Below are positions 1 through 9,196 of a DNA stretch of 64,000 nt, in pieces. Source of the stretch: Bradyrhizobium nivariense. Its GTDB lineage: Bacteria; Pseudomonadota; Alphaproteobacteria; Rhizobiales; Xanthobacteraceae. The position numbers were made by a program, and so were the translations under genes. Below the pieces are notes generated by a model that worked only from the letters and a program-made list of their open reading frames with translations, was not told the origin of the DNA and ran no database searches. The stretch covers positions 186,001-250,000 of the forward strand of contig NZ_JARVWW010000003.1 of assembly GCF_029846715.1 (NCBI RefSeq), in the 5' to 3' direction. Each line of letters begins with the position of its first letter. The first letter of the stretch is position 1.

Positions 1-1
1 C

Positions 2-154
2 GGAGCGACCGTTTCGGCAACCGCCGCGCAGCTGGGATATTCGTCGGAGAGCGCCTTCGGACATGCCTTCAAACGAATCTACGGCCAGGCACCGAAGCGA
101 TATTGGGGCGGACAGGCCAACGGCGAAAAATTCCCCATCAACCCAAATAAATAA
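2..154 (+). CDS. AraC-family transcriptional regulator, C-terminal end (partial)
   Basis: Only the last 50 codons lie in the window. The reading frame is open from base 2 and stops with TAA at 152-154. The peptide contains the second helix-turn-helix of AraC/XylS regulators: an alanine-rich helix, then GYSSESAFGHAFKR, then the family's typical ending with G..P..YW. The DNA-binding domain is therefore complete at its end, but the sensor domain is outside the window. The next gene, a metallo-hydrolase on the same strand, is a possible target, but nothing seen here proves it. An imperfect inverted repeat (GTGATGTGC / GCACGTCAC, 157-178) follows the stop. Confidence 0.8.
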   Translation, partial: GATVSATAAQLGYSSESAFGHAFKRIYGQAPKRYWGGQANGEKFPINPNK

Positions 155-274
155 TCGTGATGTGCGAGGGCACGTCACCGAAAGAAGGTCTTGCCTTCTG
201 AGCGAAGCGGGAGATTATTCCGCCGCCATTGAAAGCGGAAAAACCGCAAGGCGCGCTCAGAAGGGGACCTCTCC

Positions 275-1273
275 ATGACCGATCTCAATCGCCGCCATTT
301 GCTCGCGGGCGCCGCCGCCCTCAGTGCGGCTGTCGTGACCAGGCTTGGACCGACCGCCGCCAATGCCGCAGTGCCGCAAGCCGGCACGCAGGCGCCAGGC
401 TTCTACCGCTATAAGGTCGGCAGCTACGAGTGCACCTCGATCAACGACGGCGCGCGCACTTTCCCGATGCCGGACAAGTTCGTCGTCAACGCGCCGAAGG
501 AGGAAGCTCTGGCTGCGGGCGAGGCGGCCTACATGCCGAAGGGCATGGTCACGGTGCCGTTCAATCCGCAGCTCATCAACACCGGCTCCAAGCTCGTGCT
601 GATCGATACCGGCAACGGCGTTGCCAATCTCGAGCCGAGCAAGGGCGCGGTCGGTCGCACGCTGCAGAACCTCCAGGCCGCCGGCGTCGACCCCAAGAGC
701 ATCGACGTCGTGCTGCTCTCGCATCTGCATCCCGACCACACCAACGGCATTCGTCTCGCCGACGGCGCGCTTGCCTTCCCCAATGCGGAGATCATGGTGC
801 CGGGCAAGGATTGGGAGTTCTGGACCAGCGAGGACAACGCCGCCAAGGCCGAGTCCAACCCGATGATGAAGAACTACTTCGCCAACGTGAAGAAGACCTT
901 TGCCGGCCTCGAATCCAAGGTGACGAAGTACGAGGGAGGCAAGGAGGTCGCGCCTGGCATCACCTCGATCGCGACGCCGGGCCACACGCCGGGTCACACC
1001 TCGTTCGCGGTCGCCTCTGGTGATGCCAAGGTGCTGATCCAGTCCGACGTCACCAACATCCCGGAGTTCTTCCTGCGCAATCCGGACTGGCATGTGGTGT
1101 TCGACACCGATGCCGCGCTGGCACAAGCGACCCGCCACAAATTCTACGACATGGCGGCGGCCGAGAAGGCGACCGTGATCGGCTTCCACTTCACGTTCCC
1201 CTCGATCGGCCATGTCGAGAAGGACGGCGCCAAATATCGCCTGATCCCGTCGGCGTGGAATCCGACGATCTGA
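275..1273 (+). CDS. Tat-exported MBL-fold metallo-hydrolase
   Basis: 332 aa. The N-terminus has a twin-arginine leader (NRRHLLAG followed by a hydrophobic stretch and ANAA), so export by Tat to the periplasm is likely. The metallo-beta-lactamase zinc ligands are visible: H150-x-H152-x-D154-H155 (SHLHPDH), H237 in TPGHTPGH, D258 in QSDVT, and a late histidine in GFHF. This fold covers lactonases, glyoxalases and other hydrolases, and the substrate cannot be told from the sequence. It is preceded by an AraC-type regulator and followed by a hairpin terminator, so it is probably transcribed alone. The ATG at 275 is kept because it gives a proper leader. Confidence 0.88.
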   Translation: MTDLNRRHLLAGAAALSAAVVTRLGPTAANAAVPQAGTQAPGFYRYKVGSYECTSINDGARTFPMPDKFVVNAPKEEALAAGEAAYMPKGMVTVPFNPQLINTGSKLVLIDTGNGVANLEPSKGAVGRTLQNLQAAGVDPKSIDVVLLSHLHPDHTNGIRLADGALAFPNAEIMVPGKDWEFWTSEDNAAKAESNPMMKNYFANVKKTFAGLESKVTKYEGGKEVAPGITSIATPGHTPGHTSFAVASGDAKVLIQSDVTNIPEFFLRNPDWHVVFDTDAALAQATRHKFYDMAAAEKATVIGFHFTFPSIGHVEKDGAKYRLIPSAWNPTI

Positions 1274-1302
1274 TCGGGGTGAGACGTTTGCACAAGAGAT
1301 CG

Positions 1303-1330
1303 GGCCGCCGCTTGGCGGCCTGATTGTTTT
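1303..1330 (+). terminator. Rho-independent terminator after the MBL hydrolase gene
   Basis: A perfect 7-bp stem GGCCGCC / GGCGGCC with a four-base loop GCTT is followed by a T-rich tail (TGATTGTTTT). It lies 30 bases after the stop codon of the hydrolase. Confidence 0.7.
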
Positions 1331-1449
1331 GGGCAACCGTTCAGAAACTCAGTGTTTCCAAATCGCACCGGTCCATGCACTTGCATCCATCGCTGGGGAT
1401 CGTTTAAGTGCCGCCCCGGCACTCCCGCTGAAGATTTCGAGGACACCCC

Positions 1450-2001
1450 ATGGCCTACAATATCGTCACGATCGCCGGCAGCCTGCGCAAGGACAGCTTT
1501 TCGCTGAAGATCGCCAATGCGCTCGCCAAGCTCGCGCCGGCCTCGCTCAAGCTTGAGGTCGTCACGCCGGCCGGCATCTCGTTCTTCAACCAGGACCTCG
1601 AGGGCGCGCCGCCGGCCGACTGGTTGTCTTTCCGCGAAAAGATCCAGAAGTCGGACGGCGTTATCTTCATCACGCCTGAATACAATCGCGCGATCCCGGG
1701 CGTGCTGAAGAACGCCATCGACGTCGCCTCGCGGCCCTATGGCAAGAGCTCATTCAACGGTAAGCCGGTCGGCATCATCTCGAACTCGCCGGGCCCGCTC
1801 GGCGGCGTCAGCGCCGCCAAGACGCTCCAGAACATCCTGCCGGGTATTTCCGGCCCGATCATGCAGCAGCCGGAAGCCTATTTGAACGCAGTCGGCGACG
1901 CCTTCGATGCCGACGGCAATTTGGCCAAGGACTCGCTGAAGCCCGTGCTCCAGGCCTATCTCGACGCGTTTGCGGCGCACGTGGCGAAGCATCACGGCTG
2001 A
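1450..2001 (+). CDS. NAD(P)H-dependent FMN reductase (flavodoxin-like fold)
   Basis: 183 aa, the usual length for the small quinone/chromate-reductase type of NADPH-dependent FMN reductases. The phosphate-binding loop is the early GSLRKDSFS, and the flavin-binding segment TPEYNRAIPGVLKNAID is typical of the family. The protein probably binds FMN in the cytoplasm and carries out two-electron reduction of quinones, azo compounds or metal oxyanions. The true substrate is unknown. A GAGG stretch lies just upstream of the ATG. It stands alone between a terminator and a palindromic repeat. Confidence 0.88.
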   Translation: MAYNIVTIAGSLRKDSFSLKIANALAKLAPASLKLEVVTPAGISFFNQDLEGAPPADWLSFREKIQKSDGVIFITPEYNRAIPGVLKNAIDVASRPYGKSSFNGKPVGIISNSPGPLGGVSAAKTLQNILPGISGPIMQQPEAYLNAVGDAFDADGNLAKDSLKPVLQAYLDAFAAHVAKHHG

Positions 2002-2020
2002 GGGGCTATTCCCAAGTCTC

Positions 2021-2106
2021 CGTCATGGCCGGGCTTGTCCCGGCCATCCACGTCTTTCCCGAACTGACGAAGAACGTGGATGCCCGGCACAAGGCCGGGC
2101 ATGACG
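2021..2106. repeat. Palindromic intergenic repeat, type 1
   Basis: Two arms of about 33 bases form an imperfect inverted repeat. The left arm begins CGTCATGGCCGGG and ends CCATCCACGT; the right arm begins ACGTGGATGCCC and ends GGGCATGACG. The RNA would form a long hairpin. It follows the FMN reductase and may act as its terminator or as an mRNA-stabilising element. Repeats of this type are common between genes in Bradyrhizobium (from memory). Confidence 0.75.
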
Positions 2107-2182
2107 GCTGATTCAGGCATGGAACGCGAAGCGGGGAGGGGCAATTAGCACGCCCTTAACCAACCTGTCCCATCTTCTCCTG

Positions 2183-2500
2183 ATGGTCTCCCGCGCGCGC
2201 CTGAAATCGATCCTGACCGGTCTTGCCCTCTATGCGATGGCGGCCGCCATCGTCGGCTATTTCGGCGTCAACGCCTATACCGGCAAATACGGCCTCAACG
2301 CCCGCCAGGAGCTCGACCAGGAGATCGTGGCGCTGACCAGCGAGCTGGCGCAGCTCAAGCGCGAGCGCGCCAGGAGCGAGCAGCGCGTTTCGCTGCTGCG
2401 CTCCGCGAAGATCGACCCCGACATGCTGGACGAGCGGGCGCGCTTCCAGCTCGACTACGTCAATCCGCGCGATCTCGTCCGGATGATCCCGGCGAACTAG
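2183..2500 (+). CDS. FtsB/DivIC-like septum formation initiator
   Basis: 105 aa. A single membrane segment (about residues 10-27, LTGLALYAMAAAIVGYFG) follows a short basic N-terminus. A heptad-like coiled coil comes next (about 38-75, with LDQEIVALTSELAQLKRER). This is the architecture of FtsB/DivIC, which joins FtsL and FtsQ in the divisome at the inner membrane. The C-terminal part with ERARFQLDYVNPRDLV matches the family ending, where the region after the coil contacts FtsQ. It lies just upstream of pdhA, separated by about 316 bases. Sequence similarity in this family is low, so the call rests on architecture and the C-terminal motif. Confidence 0.8.
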   Translation: MVSRARLKSILTGLALYAMAAAIVGYFGVNAYTGKYGLNARQELDQEIVALTSELAQLKRERARSEQRVSLLRSAKIDPDMLDERARFQLDYVNPRDLVRMIPAN

Positions 2501-2816
2501 CGCGCGTCGGCGCTGGCGCCCCGCCTTTGCGCGCAAGCAGCCTGTTACTGATTCCATCGATCCGGTGCGATCGGGACAAGCGCGAAGCGCGTTGCCGTGG
2601 TTTGGAAGACGTCGGCATGTCTGCCATCTGGCACCCCACACACCTTGGCGTGAGCGAGCGGAGCTAATGTTGCCCGATCAGCGCCAAACATTGTGCAATA
2701 TTTCGACCACGTTGCAGTGCGGCATAACGAAACTTGCGCCGCATCGCCGCGGTGCTTTCCAAGGGCGTTTGAGTTGGGTTAGAGAGGGCTGAAGTTTTCT
2801 CTGACCCGGAATTCCC
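2501..2816. other. Intergenic region upstream of pdhA
   Basis: 316 bases with no convincing gene. It must hold the promoter of the pyruvate dehydrogenase operon, since the operon genes downstream are closely spaced. A partial palindrome ATTGTGCAAT (2690-2699) lies in a locally AT-richer stretch and could be an operator. I could not assign a clear -35/-10 pair. Confidence 0.35.
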
Positions 2817-3839
2817 ATGGCCGCACCCAAGAAAGCCGCCGCAAGCACTGCACAGGACAAGACCGACGGCGGTTCGCCCCCAGAATTCACCAGGGAGCAG
2901 GAGCTCAAGGCGCTCCGCGACATGCTCCTGATCCGGCGGTTCGAGGAAAAGGCCGGCCAGCTCTACGGCATGGGCGCGATCGGCGGCTTCTGCCATCTTT
3001 ATATCGGCCAGGAGGCCGTGGTGGTCGGGATGCAGATGGCCTTGAAGCAGGGCGATCAGGTCATCACCGGCTATCGCGACCACGGCCACATGCTCGCCAC
3101 CGGCATGGAGGCCAACGGCGTCATGGCCGAGCTCACGGGCCGCCGCGGCGGCTATTCCAAGGGCAAGGGCGGCTCCATGCACATGTTCAGCAAGGAGAAG
3201 CACTTTTACGGCGGTCACGGCATCGTCGGCGCCCAGGTCTCGCTCGGCACCGGGCTTGCCTTCGCCAATCACTATCGCAGCAACGACAATGTCAGCGTCA
3301 CCTATTTCGGCGACGGCGCGGCCAACCAGGGCCAGGTCTATGAGAGCTTCAACATGGCGGAGCTCTGGAAGCTGCCGGTGATCTACGTCATCGAGAACAA
3401 CCGCTACGCCATGGGCACTTCGGTCTCGCGCGCCTCGGCGCAGCAGGATTTCTCCAAGCGCGGCGCCTCCTTCAACATTCCCGGTCAGCAGGTCGACGGC
3501 ATGGACGTCCGCGCCGTGAAGGCCGCCGGCGACGAGGCTGCGGCCTGGTGCCGCGCCGGCAAGGGCCCCTTCATCCTGGAAATGCAGACCTACCGTTATC
3601 GCGGCCACTCGATGTCCGATCCCGCAAAGTACAGAACGCGCGAGGAGGTCGAAAAAGTCCGCCACGACCAGGATCCGATCGAGCAGGTGCGCAACCGCCT
3701 CTTGGCCGCCAAGGTCAGCGAGCAGGATCTGAAGGCGATCGACGCCGAGGTGCGCGACATCGTCAATGCCTCCGCCGATTTCGCCCAGCATGATCCCGAG
3801 CCGGATGCCGCCGAGCTCTGGACCGATATTTACCGCTGA
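2817..3839 (+). CDS. pdhA: Pyruvate dehydrogenase E1 component, alpha subunit
   Basis: 340 aa, the usual length for the alpha chain of heterotetrameric E1. It decarboxylates pyruvate with thiamine diphosphate and passes the acetyl group to the lipoyl arm of E2. The thiamine-diphosphate motif starts at GDG (165-167) and runs on through [11 protein letters not shown] to ENNRYAMGT. The phosphorylation-loop-like segment [15 protein letters not shown] is present, as in mitochondrial E1-alpha. The first 20 residues are alanine- and lysine-rich and probably flexible. It is the first gene of the pdhA-pdhB-(small gene)-(deaminase)-pdhC-lpdA cluster. Confidence 0.97.
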   Translation: MAAPKKAAASTAQDKTDGGSPPEFTREQELKALRDMLLIRRFEEKAGQLYGMGAIGGFCHLYIGQEAVVVGMQMALKQGDQVITGYRDHGHMLATGMEANGVMAELTGRRGGYSKGKGGSMHMFSKEKHFYGGHGIVGAQVSLGTGLAFANHYRSNDNVSVTYFGDGAANQGQVYESFNMAELWKLPVIYVIENNRYAMGTSVSRASAQQDFSKRGASFNIPGQQVDGMDVRAVKAAGDEAAAWCRAGKGPFILEMQTYRYRGHSMSDPAKYRTREEVEKVRHDQDPIEQVRNRLLAAKVSEQDLKAIDAEVRDIVNASADFAQHDPEPDAAELWTDIYR

Positions 3840-3868
3840 ACGCGCGCAAGCTTTCTTTTGGAGTCGAT

Positions 3869-5251
<1,383 letters not shown>

Positions 5252-5254
5252 ACC

Positions 5255-5557
5255 ATGGCGGGTCCGAAGGAGCAGCCATTGCCACCCGACGTCCTCGTCC
5301 GCGATGATGCGGTCGAGATCCTGCGCGTGTTCGTGCTGGACGGCGGGCTGTCGATGGCGTTCCAGCGGGCCTTCGAAGAGCCCGACATGTGGGGCCTGCT
5401 GCTCGTCGATCTCGCCCGTCACGCCGCGCGCGCCTATGCGCGCGAGAGCGAATATACCGAGGAGGACGCGCTGACCCGGATCATCGAGATGTTCCAGGCC
5501 GAGATCGAGCGTCCCACCGACACCGGCACCACGACGCCGCGCGGGAAGGGACACTGA
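5255..5557 (+). CDS. Small DUF5076-like protein in the pdh operon
   Basis: 100 aa, starting 3 bases after the pdhB stop, so it is surely co-transcribed and probably translationally coupled. It has no signal peptide or membrane segment. The sequence is rich in acidic and hydrophobic residues, with a helix-rich middle (WGLLLVDLARHAARAYARE). I recall similar proteins beside pdhB in Bradyrhizobium under the name DUF5076, but cannot confirm it here. Position suggests a link to the pyruvate dehydrogenase complex; the function is unknown. Confidence 0.75.
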   Translation: MAGPKEQPLPPDVLVRDDAVEILRVFVLDGGLSMAFQRAFEEPDMWGLLLVDLARHAARAYARESEYTEEDALTRIIEMFQAEIERPTDTGTTTPRGKGH

Positions 5558-5559
5558 CC

Positions 5560-6012
5560 GTGGCGATCGAATCCTATCATTTCGATTTCATGCTGGAGGC
5601 GATCCGCGAGGCGGAGGCCTCGATCGCGCAGGGCGGCCTGCCGATCGGCGCCGTGCTGACGCGCGATAACAAGATCATCGCCCGCGGCCACAACAACCGT
5701 GTGCAGGAAAACAACGTCATCCTGCACGGCGAGATGAGCTGCCTGCGCGAAGCCGGCGCGATCTCGTTCCACGACACCGTCATGTACACCACGCTGTCGC
5801 CGTGCTCGATGTGCGCCGGCGCGCTCGCTCTGTTCAAGGTGAAGCTGGTGGTGATCGGGGAATCCGTCACCTTCCCGGGCTCCAAGGACATTCTCGACAA
5901 GTTCGGCATCCCCTGGATCGACCTTGCCGACGACCGCTCCATCACCATGATGAAGAATTGGCGTTCCATCCCTGCCAATGAGCGCCTGTGGCAGGGCGAC
6001 ATCGGCAACTAA
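5560..6012 (+). CDS. Cytosine deaminase-like nucleoside deaminase (fungal FCY1 type)
   Basis: 150 aa from a GTG start chosen because it lies just after the previous gene and gives the family's normal length. The zinc site of the cytidine-deaminase fold is intact: H56-G-E58 and P81-C82-x-x-C85 (SPCSMC). The stretch MYTTLSPCSMC, the later VVIGESVTF and the C-terminal W144..D147-I-G resemble yeast cytosine deaminase more than TadA or bacterial CodA, as recalled from the yeast protein. It probably deaminates cytosine or a related base in the cytoplasm. It sits inside the pyruvate dehydrogenase operon, an unexpected partner. Confidence 0.85.
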   Translation: MAIESYHFDFMLEAIREAEASIAQGGLPIGAVLTRDNKIIARGHNNRVQENNVILHGEMSCLREAGAISFHDTVMYTTLSPCSMCAGALALFKVKLVVIGESVTFPGSKDILDKFGIPWIDLADDRSITMMKNWRSIPANERLWQGDIGN

Positions 6013-6073
6013 ATCTGGTCTGTTCGTCTCCGGTCCGGAGACGAATTTTTGCAAAGTTCTTCTTGAGGTCAGC

Positions 6074-7441
6074 ATGCCCATCAACATCCTGATGCCCGCT
6101 CTTTCGCCGACGATGGAGAAGGGCAACCTCGCCAAGTGGCTGAAGAAGGAAGGCGACAAGGTCAAATCCGGCGACGTCATCGCCGAGATCGAGACCGACA
6201 AGGCGACCATGGAGGTCGAGGCCATCGACGAGGGCACCATCGCCAGGATCCTCGTACCCGAGGGCACGCAGGACGTTCCGGTCAACGACGTGATCGCGGT
6301 GCTGGCCGGCGAGGGCGAGGACGTGAAGGCGGCAGCTGCCGCCAAACCCAGCGCTTCGGCCGCACCTCCGAAAGCCGCCGAAGCACCGGCGGCTGCTCCG
6401 GCGCCCGCGCCTGCCGCGCCCAGGTCTGCGCCGCCCAAGGCTGCGCCGCCGCCCACTGCTGCTGCCGCGCCGCAAGCTGCCGCCGCACCGGCCGCGCAGA
6501 GCAACGGCCATGGCGGCCGTGTGTTCTCCTCGCCGCTGGCGCGCCGGCTCGCCAAGGACGCCGGCGTCGATGTTGCAATGGTGACCGGCACCGGCCCGCA
6601 CGGCCGCGTCGTTGCGCGCGACGTCGAGCAGGCCAAGTCCGGCAAGGGCCTCAAGGCACCCGCCGCCGCGCCGTCGGGCGCGCCCTCGATCGCGCCGACC
6701 ATGTCGGACAAGCAGATCCTGTCACTGTTCGAGCCCGGATCCTACGAGGTCGTCCCGCATGACGGCATGCGCCGCACGATTGCGCAACGCCTGACCGCGT
6801 CGATCCAGAACGTCCCGCACTTCTACCTCACCATCGACTGCGACATCGGCAAGCTGCTTGCCGCCCGTGAGGAGATCAATGCGGCTGCTCCCAAGGACAA
6901 GGAGAAGAAGCCGCTCTACAAGATCTCGGTCAACGACTTCGTCATCAAGGCGATGGCGGTCGCGCTGCAGAAGATCCCGAATTGCAATGTGAGCTGGACC
7001 GAATCCGGCATGGTCAAGCACCACCATTCCGACGTCGGCGTTGCGGTGGCGATGCCCGGCGGCCTAATCACGCCGATCATCCGCAAGGCCGAGACCAAGA
7101 CGCTGTCGACCATCTCCAACGAGATGAAGGATTTTGCGGCACGCGCCCGCTCGCGCAAGCTGAAGCCCGAGGAATATCAGGGCGGCACGACGGCTGTCTC
7201 GAATCTCGGCATGTTCGGCATCAGCCACTTCACCGCCGTGATCAATCCGCCGCACGCGACCATCCTCGCGGTCGGCACCAGCGAGGAGCGGCCTGTTGTA
7301 CGTGGCGGCAAGATCGAGATCGCGAACATGATGAGCGTGACCTTGTCCTGCGATCACCGCGCCATCGACGGCGCGCTCGGCGCCGAGCTGATCGGCGCCT
7401 TCAAGCAGCTGATCGAAAATCCCGTCATGATGATGGTGTGA
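6074..7441 (+). CDS. pdhC: Dihydrolipoamide acetyltransferase, E2 of pyruvate dehydrogenase
   Basis: 455 aa from the ATG at 6074, where the lipoyl domain begins ([15 protein letters not shown]). Domains in order: one lipoyl domain (1-80, lipoyl lysine K43), a long Ala/Pro linker (about 90-150), the E1/E3 peripheral-subunit-binding domain (about 150-190, SPLARRLAKDAGVD) and the acyltransferase core (about 215-455) ending with the catalytic HRAIDG motif. It forms the core of the complex and transfers acetyl to CoA. A longer upstream frame exists but has no homology. A palindromic repeat separates it from lpdA. Confidence 0.97.
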   Translation: MPINILMPALSPTMEKGNLAKWLKKEGDKVKSGDVIAEIETDKATMEVEAIDEGTIARILVPEGTQDVPVNDVIAVLAGEGEDVKAAAAAKPSASAAPPKAAEAPAAAPAPAPAAPRSAPPKAAPPPTAAAAPQAAAAPAAQSNGHGGRVFSSPLARRLAKDAGVDVAMVTGTGPHGRVVARDVEQAKSGKGLKAPAAAPSGAPSIAPTMSDKQILSLFEPGSYEVVPHDGMRRTIAQRLTASIQNVPHFYLTIDCDIGKLLAAREEINAAAPKDKEKKPLYKISVNDFVIKAMAVALQKIPNCNVSWTESGMVKHHHSDVGVAVAMPGGLITPIIRKAETKTLSTISNEMKDFAARARSRKLKPEEYQGGTTAVSNLGMFGISHFTAVINPPHATILAVGTSEERPVVRGGKIEIANMMSVTLSCDHRAIDGALGAELIGAFKQLIENPVMMMV

Positions 7442-7456
7442 CGAGAGAATTCGTGT

Positions 7457-7538
7457 CGTCATTGCGAGCGAAGCGAAGCAATCCAGGACGTGACCGGCAG
7501 ACTGGATTGCTTCGTCGCAAGAGCTCCTCGCAATGACG
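7457..7538. repeat. Palindromic intergenic repeat, type 2
   Basis: An imperfect inverted repeat between pdhC and lpdA. The left arm begins CGTCATTGCGAGCGAAGC and continues AAGCAATCCAG; the right arm starts CTGGATTGCTTCG and ends CTCGCAATGACG. It may form a hairpin that tunes expression of lpdA relative to pdhC. It is a different family from the repeat at 2021-2106. Confidence 0.78.
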
Positions 7539-7581
7539 GTCTCGAACGTTGACACCGGTTGAACGGGAACGAGCGCTAAGC

Positions 7582-9003
7582 ATGGCCGACACATCCTTCG
7601 ACATCATCATCATCGGCTCCGGTCCCGGCGGCTATGTCACCGCGATCCGCGCCGCACAGCTCGGCTTCAAGGTCGCGATCGTCGAAAAATCCTATCTCGG
7701 CGGCATCTGCCTGAACTGGGGCTGTATCCCGACCAAGGCGCTGCTGCGCTCGGCCGAGATCTACCACTACATGCAGCATGCCAAGGACTACGGCCTCTCG
7801 GCCGAGAAGGTCTCGTTCGACCCGAAGGCGGTGGTGCAGCGCTCGCGCGGCGTCTCGAAGCGGCTCAATGACGGCGTCGGCTTCCTGATGAAGAAGAACA
7901 AGGTCAGCGTGATCTGGGGAGCGGCCTCGATCGACGCGCCCGGCAAGGTCACGGTGAAGAAGTCCGACGTCGAGGGTCCCAAGGGCGCGCTGGGCGAGGG
8001 GACGTATCAGGCCAAGCACATCATCGTTGCGACCGGCGCCCGGCCGCGCGTGCTGCCGGGGCTCGAGCTCGACAAGAAGCTGATCTGGACCTACTTTGAA
8101 GCGATGGTGCCGGAGAAGATGCCGAAGTCACTGCTGGTCGTCGGCTCCGGCGCGATCGGCATCGAGTTCGCCTCGTTCTTCCACACCATGGGCTCCGACG
8201 TGACCGTGGTCGAGGTGCTCCCGCAGATCCTGCCGGTCGAAGATGCCGAGATCGCTGGCTTCGCGCGCAAGCGTCTGGAGAAGCAGGGCATCAAGATCAT
8301 GTCCTCGACCAAAGTGACAAAACTGGAGAAGAAAGCCGACAGCGTCGTCGCCACCATCGACGACGGCAAGGGCAAGCCTGTCACGACCGAGTTCGAGCGG
8401 GTGATCTCGGCGGTCGGCGTCGTCGGCAACATCGAGAATCTCGGGCTCGAAAAGCTCGGCGTCAAAACCGACCGCGGCTGCATCGTGATCGACGGCTACG
8501 GCAAGACCAACGTCCCCGGCATCTACGCCATCGGCGACGTCGCCGGTCCGCCCATGTTGGCCCATAAGGCCGAGCATGAGGGCGTGATCTGCGTCGAGGC
8601 GATCAAGGGCCTGCACCCGCACCCGATGGACAAGAACCTGATTCCGGGCTGCACTTATTGTCAGCCGCAGGTGGCCTCCGTCGGCCTCACCGAAGCCAAG
8701 GCCAAGGAGAACGGCCGCGAGATTCGCGTCGGCCGCTTCCCCTTCGTCGGCAACGGCAAGGCGATCGCGCTCGGCGAGGACCAGGGCCTGGTCAAGGTGA
8801 TCTTCGACAAGAAGACCGGCCAGCTTCTCGGCGCCCACATGGTCGGCGCTGAGGTCACCGAACTGATCCAGGGCTATGTGGTCGCCATGAACCTGGAGAC
8901 CACGGAAGAAGAGCTGATGCACACGGTTTTCCCGCATCCGACGCTGTCGGAGATGATGAAGGAAGCCGTGCTGGATGCTTATGGGCGGGTATTGAATATT
9001 TGA
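7582..9003 (+). CDS. lpdA: Dihydrolipoyl dehydrogenase (E3)
   Basis: 473 aa from the ATG at 7582; a TTG 33 bases upstream would add residues outside the fold. The FAD-binding Rossmann motif is GSGPGGY near residue 11. The redox-active disulfide is C43-x4-C48 (GGICLNWGCIP). The NAD-binding segment VVGSGAIGIEFASFF lies near 180. The C-terminal active-site HPHPTLSE, with the catalytic His and Glu, is complete. It reoxidises dihydrolipoamide in the pyruvate dehydrogenase and probably other 2-oxoacid dehydrogenase complexes. Confidence 0.97.
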   Translation: MADTSFDIIIIGSGPGGYVTAIRAAQLGFKVAIVEKSYLGGICLNWGCIPTKALLRSAEIYHYMQHAKDYGLSAEKVSFDPKAVVQRSRGVSKRLNDGVGFLMKKNKVSVIWGAASIDAPGKVTVKKSDVEGPKGALGEGTYQAKHIIVATGARPRVLPGLELDKKLIWTYFEAMVPEKMPKSLLVVGSGAIGIEFASFFHTMGSDVTVVEVLPQILPVEDAEIAGFARKRLEKQGIKIMSSTKVTKLEKKADSVVATIDDGKGKPVTTEFERVISAVGVVGNIENLGLEKLGVKTDRGCIVIDGYGKTNVPGIYAIGDVAGPPMLAHKAEHEGVICVEAIKGLHPHPMDKNLIPGCTYCQPQVASVGLTEAKAKENGREIRVGRFPFVGNGKAIALGEDQGLVKVIFDKKTGQLLGAHMVGAEVTELIQGYVVAMNLETTEEELMHTVFPHPTLSEMMKEAVLDAYGRVLNI

Positions 9004-9013
9004 TCGCCCAATC

Positions 9014-9154
9014 CGTCATCCTGAGGTGCTCGCGCAGCGAGCCTCGAAGGATGCACGGCCGAGGTGCTGCAGCCGGGCTCGTCGCCCTTCGAGGCCTCCG
9101 CTTCGCTCCGGCACCTCCAGCGACAACGGCTTCGCCGTTGCGCAGGGGTGACGG
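9014..9154. repeat. Degenerate palindromic intergenic repeat, type 3
   Basis: Begins CGTCATCCTGAGGTGCTCG and ends with GGGGTGACGG. Internal segments such as CCTCGAAGGATGC, CCCTTCGAGG and two short GC-rich hairpins (for example CAACGGC-TTC-GCCGTTG) give an imperfect long hairpin. It lies after lpdA and may end the operon transcript. The arms are decayed, so exact borders are uncertain. Confidence 0.6.
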
Positions 9155-9196
9155 GATAGACATTGAGAACACCAGAACAAGAAGAGGGCTCATCCC

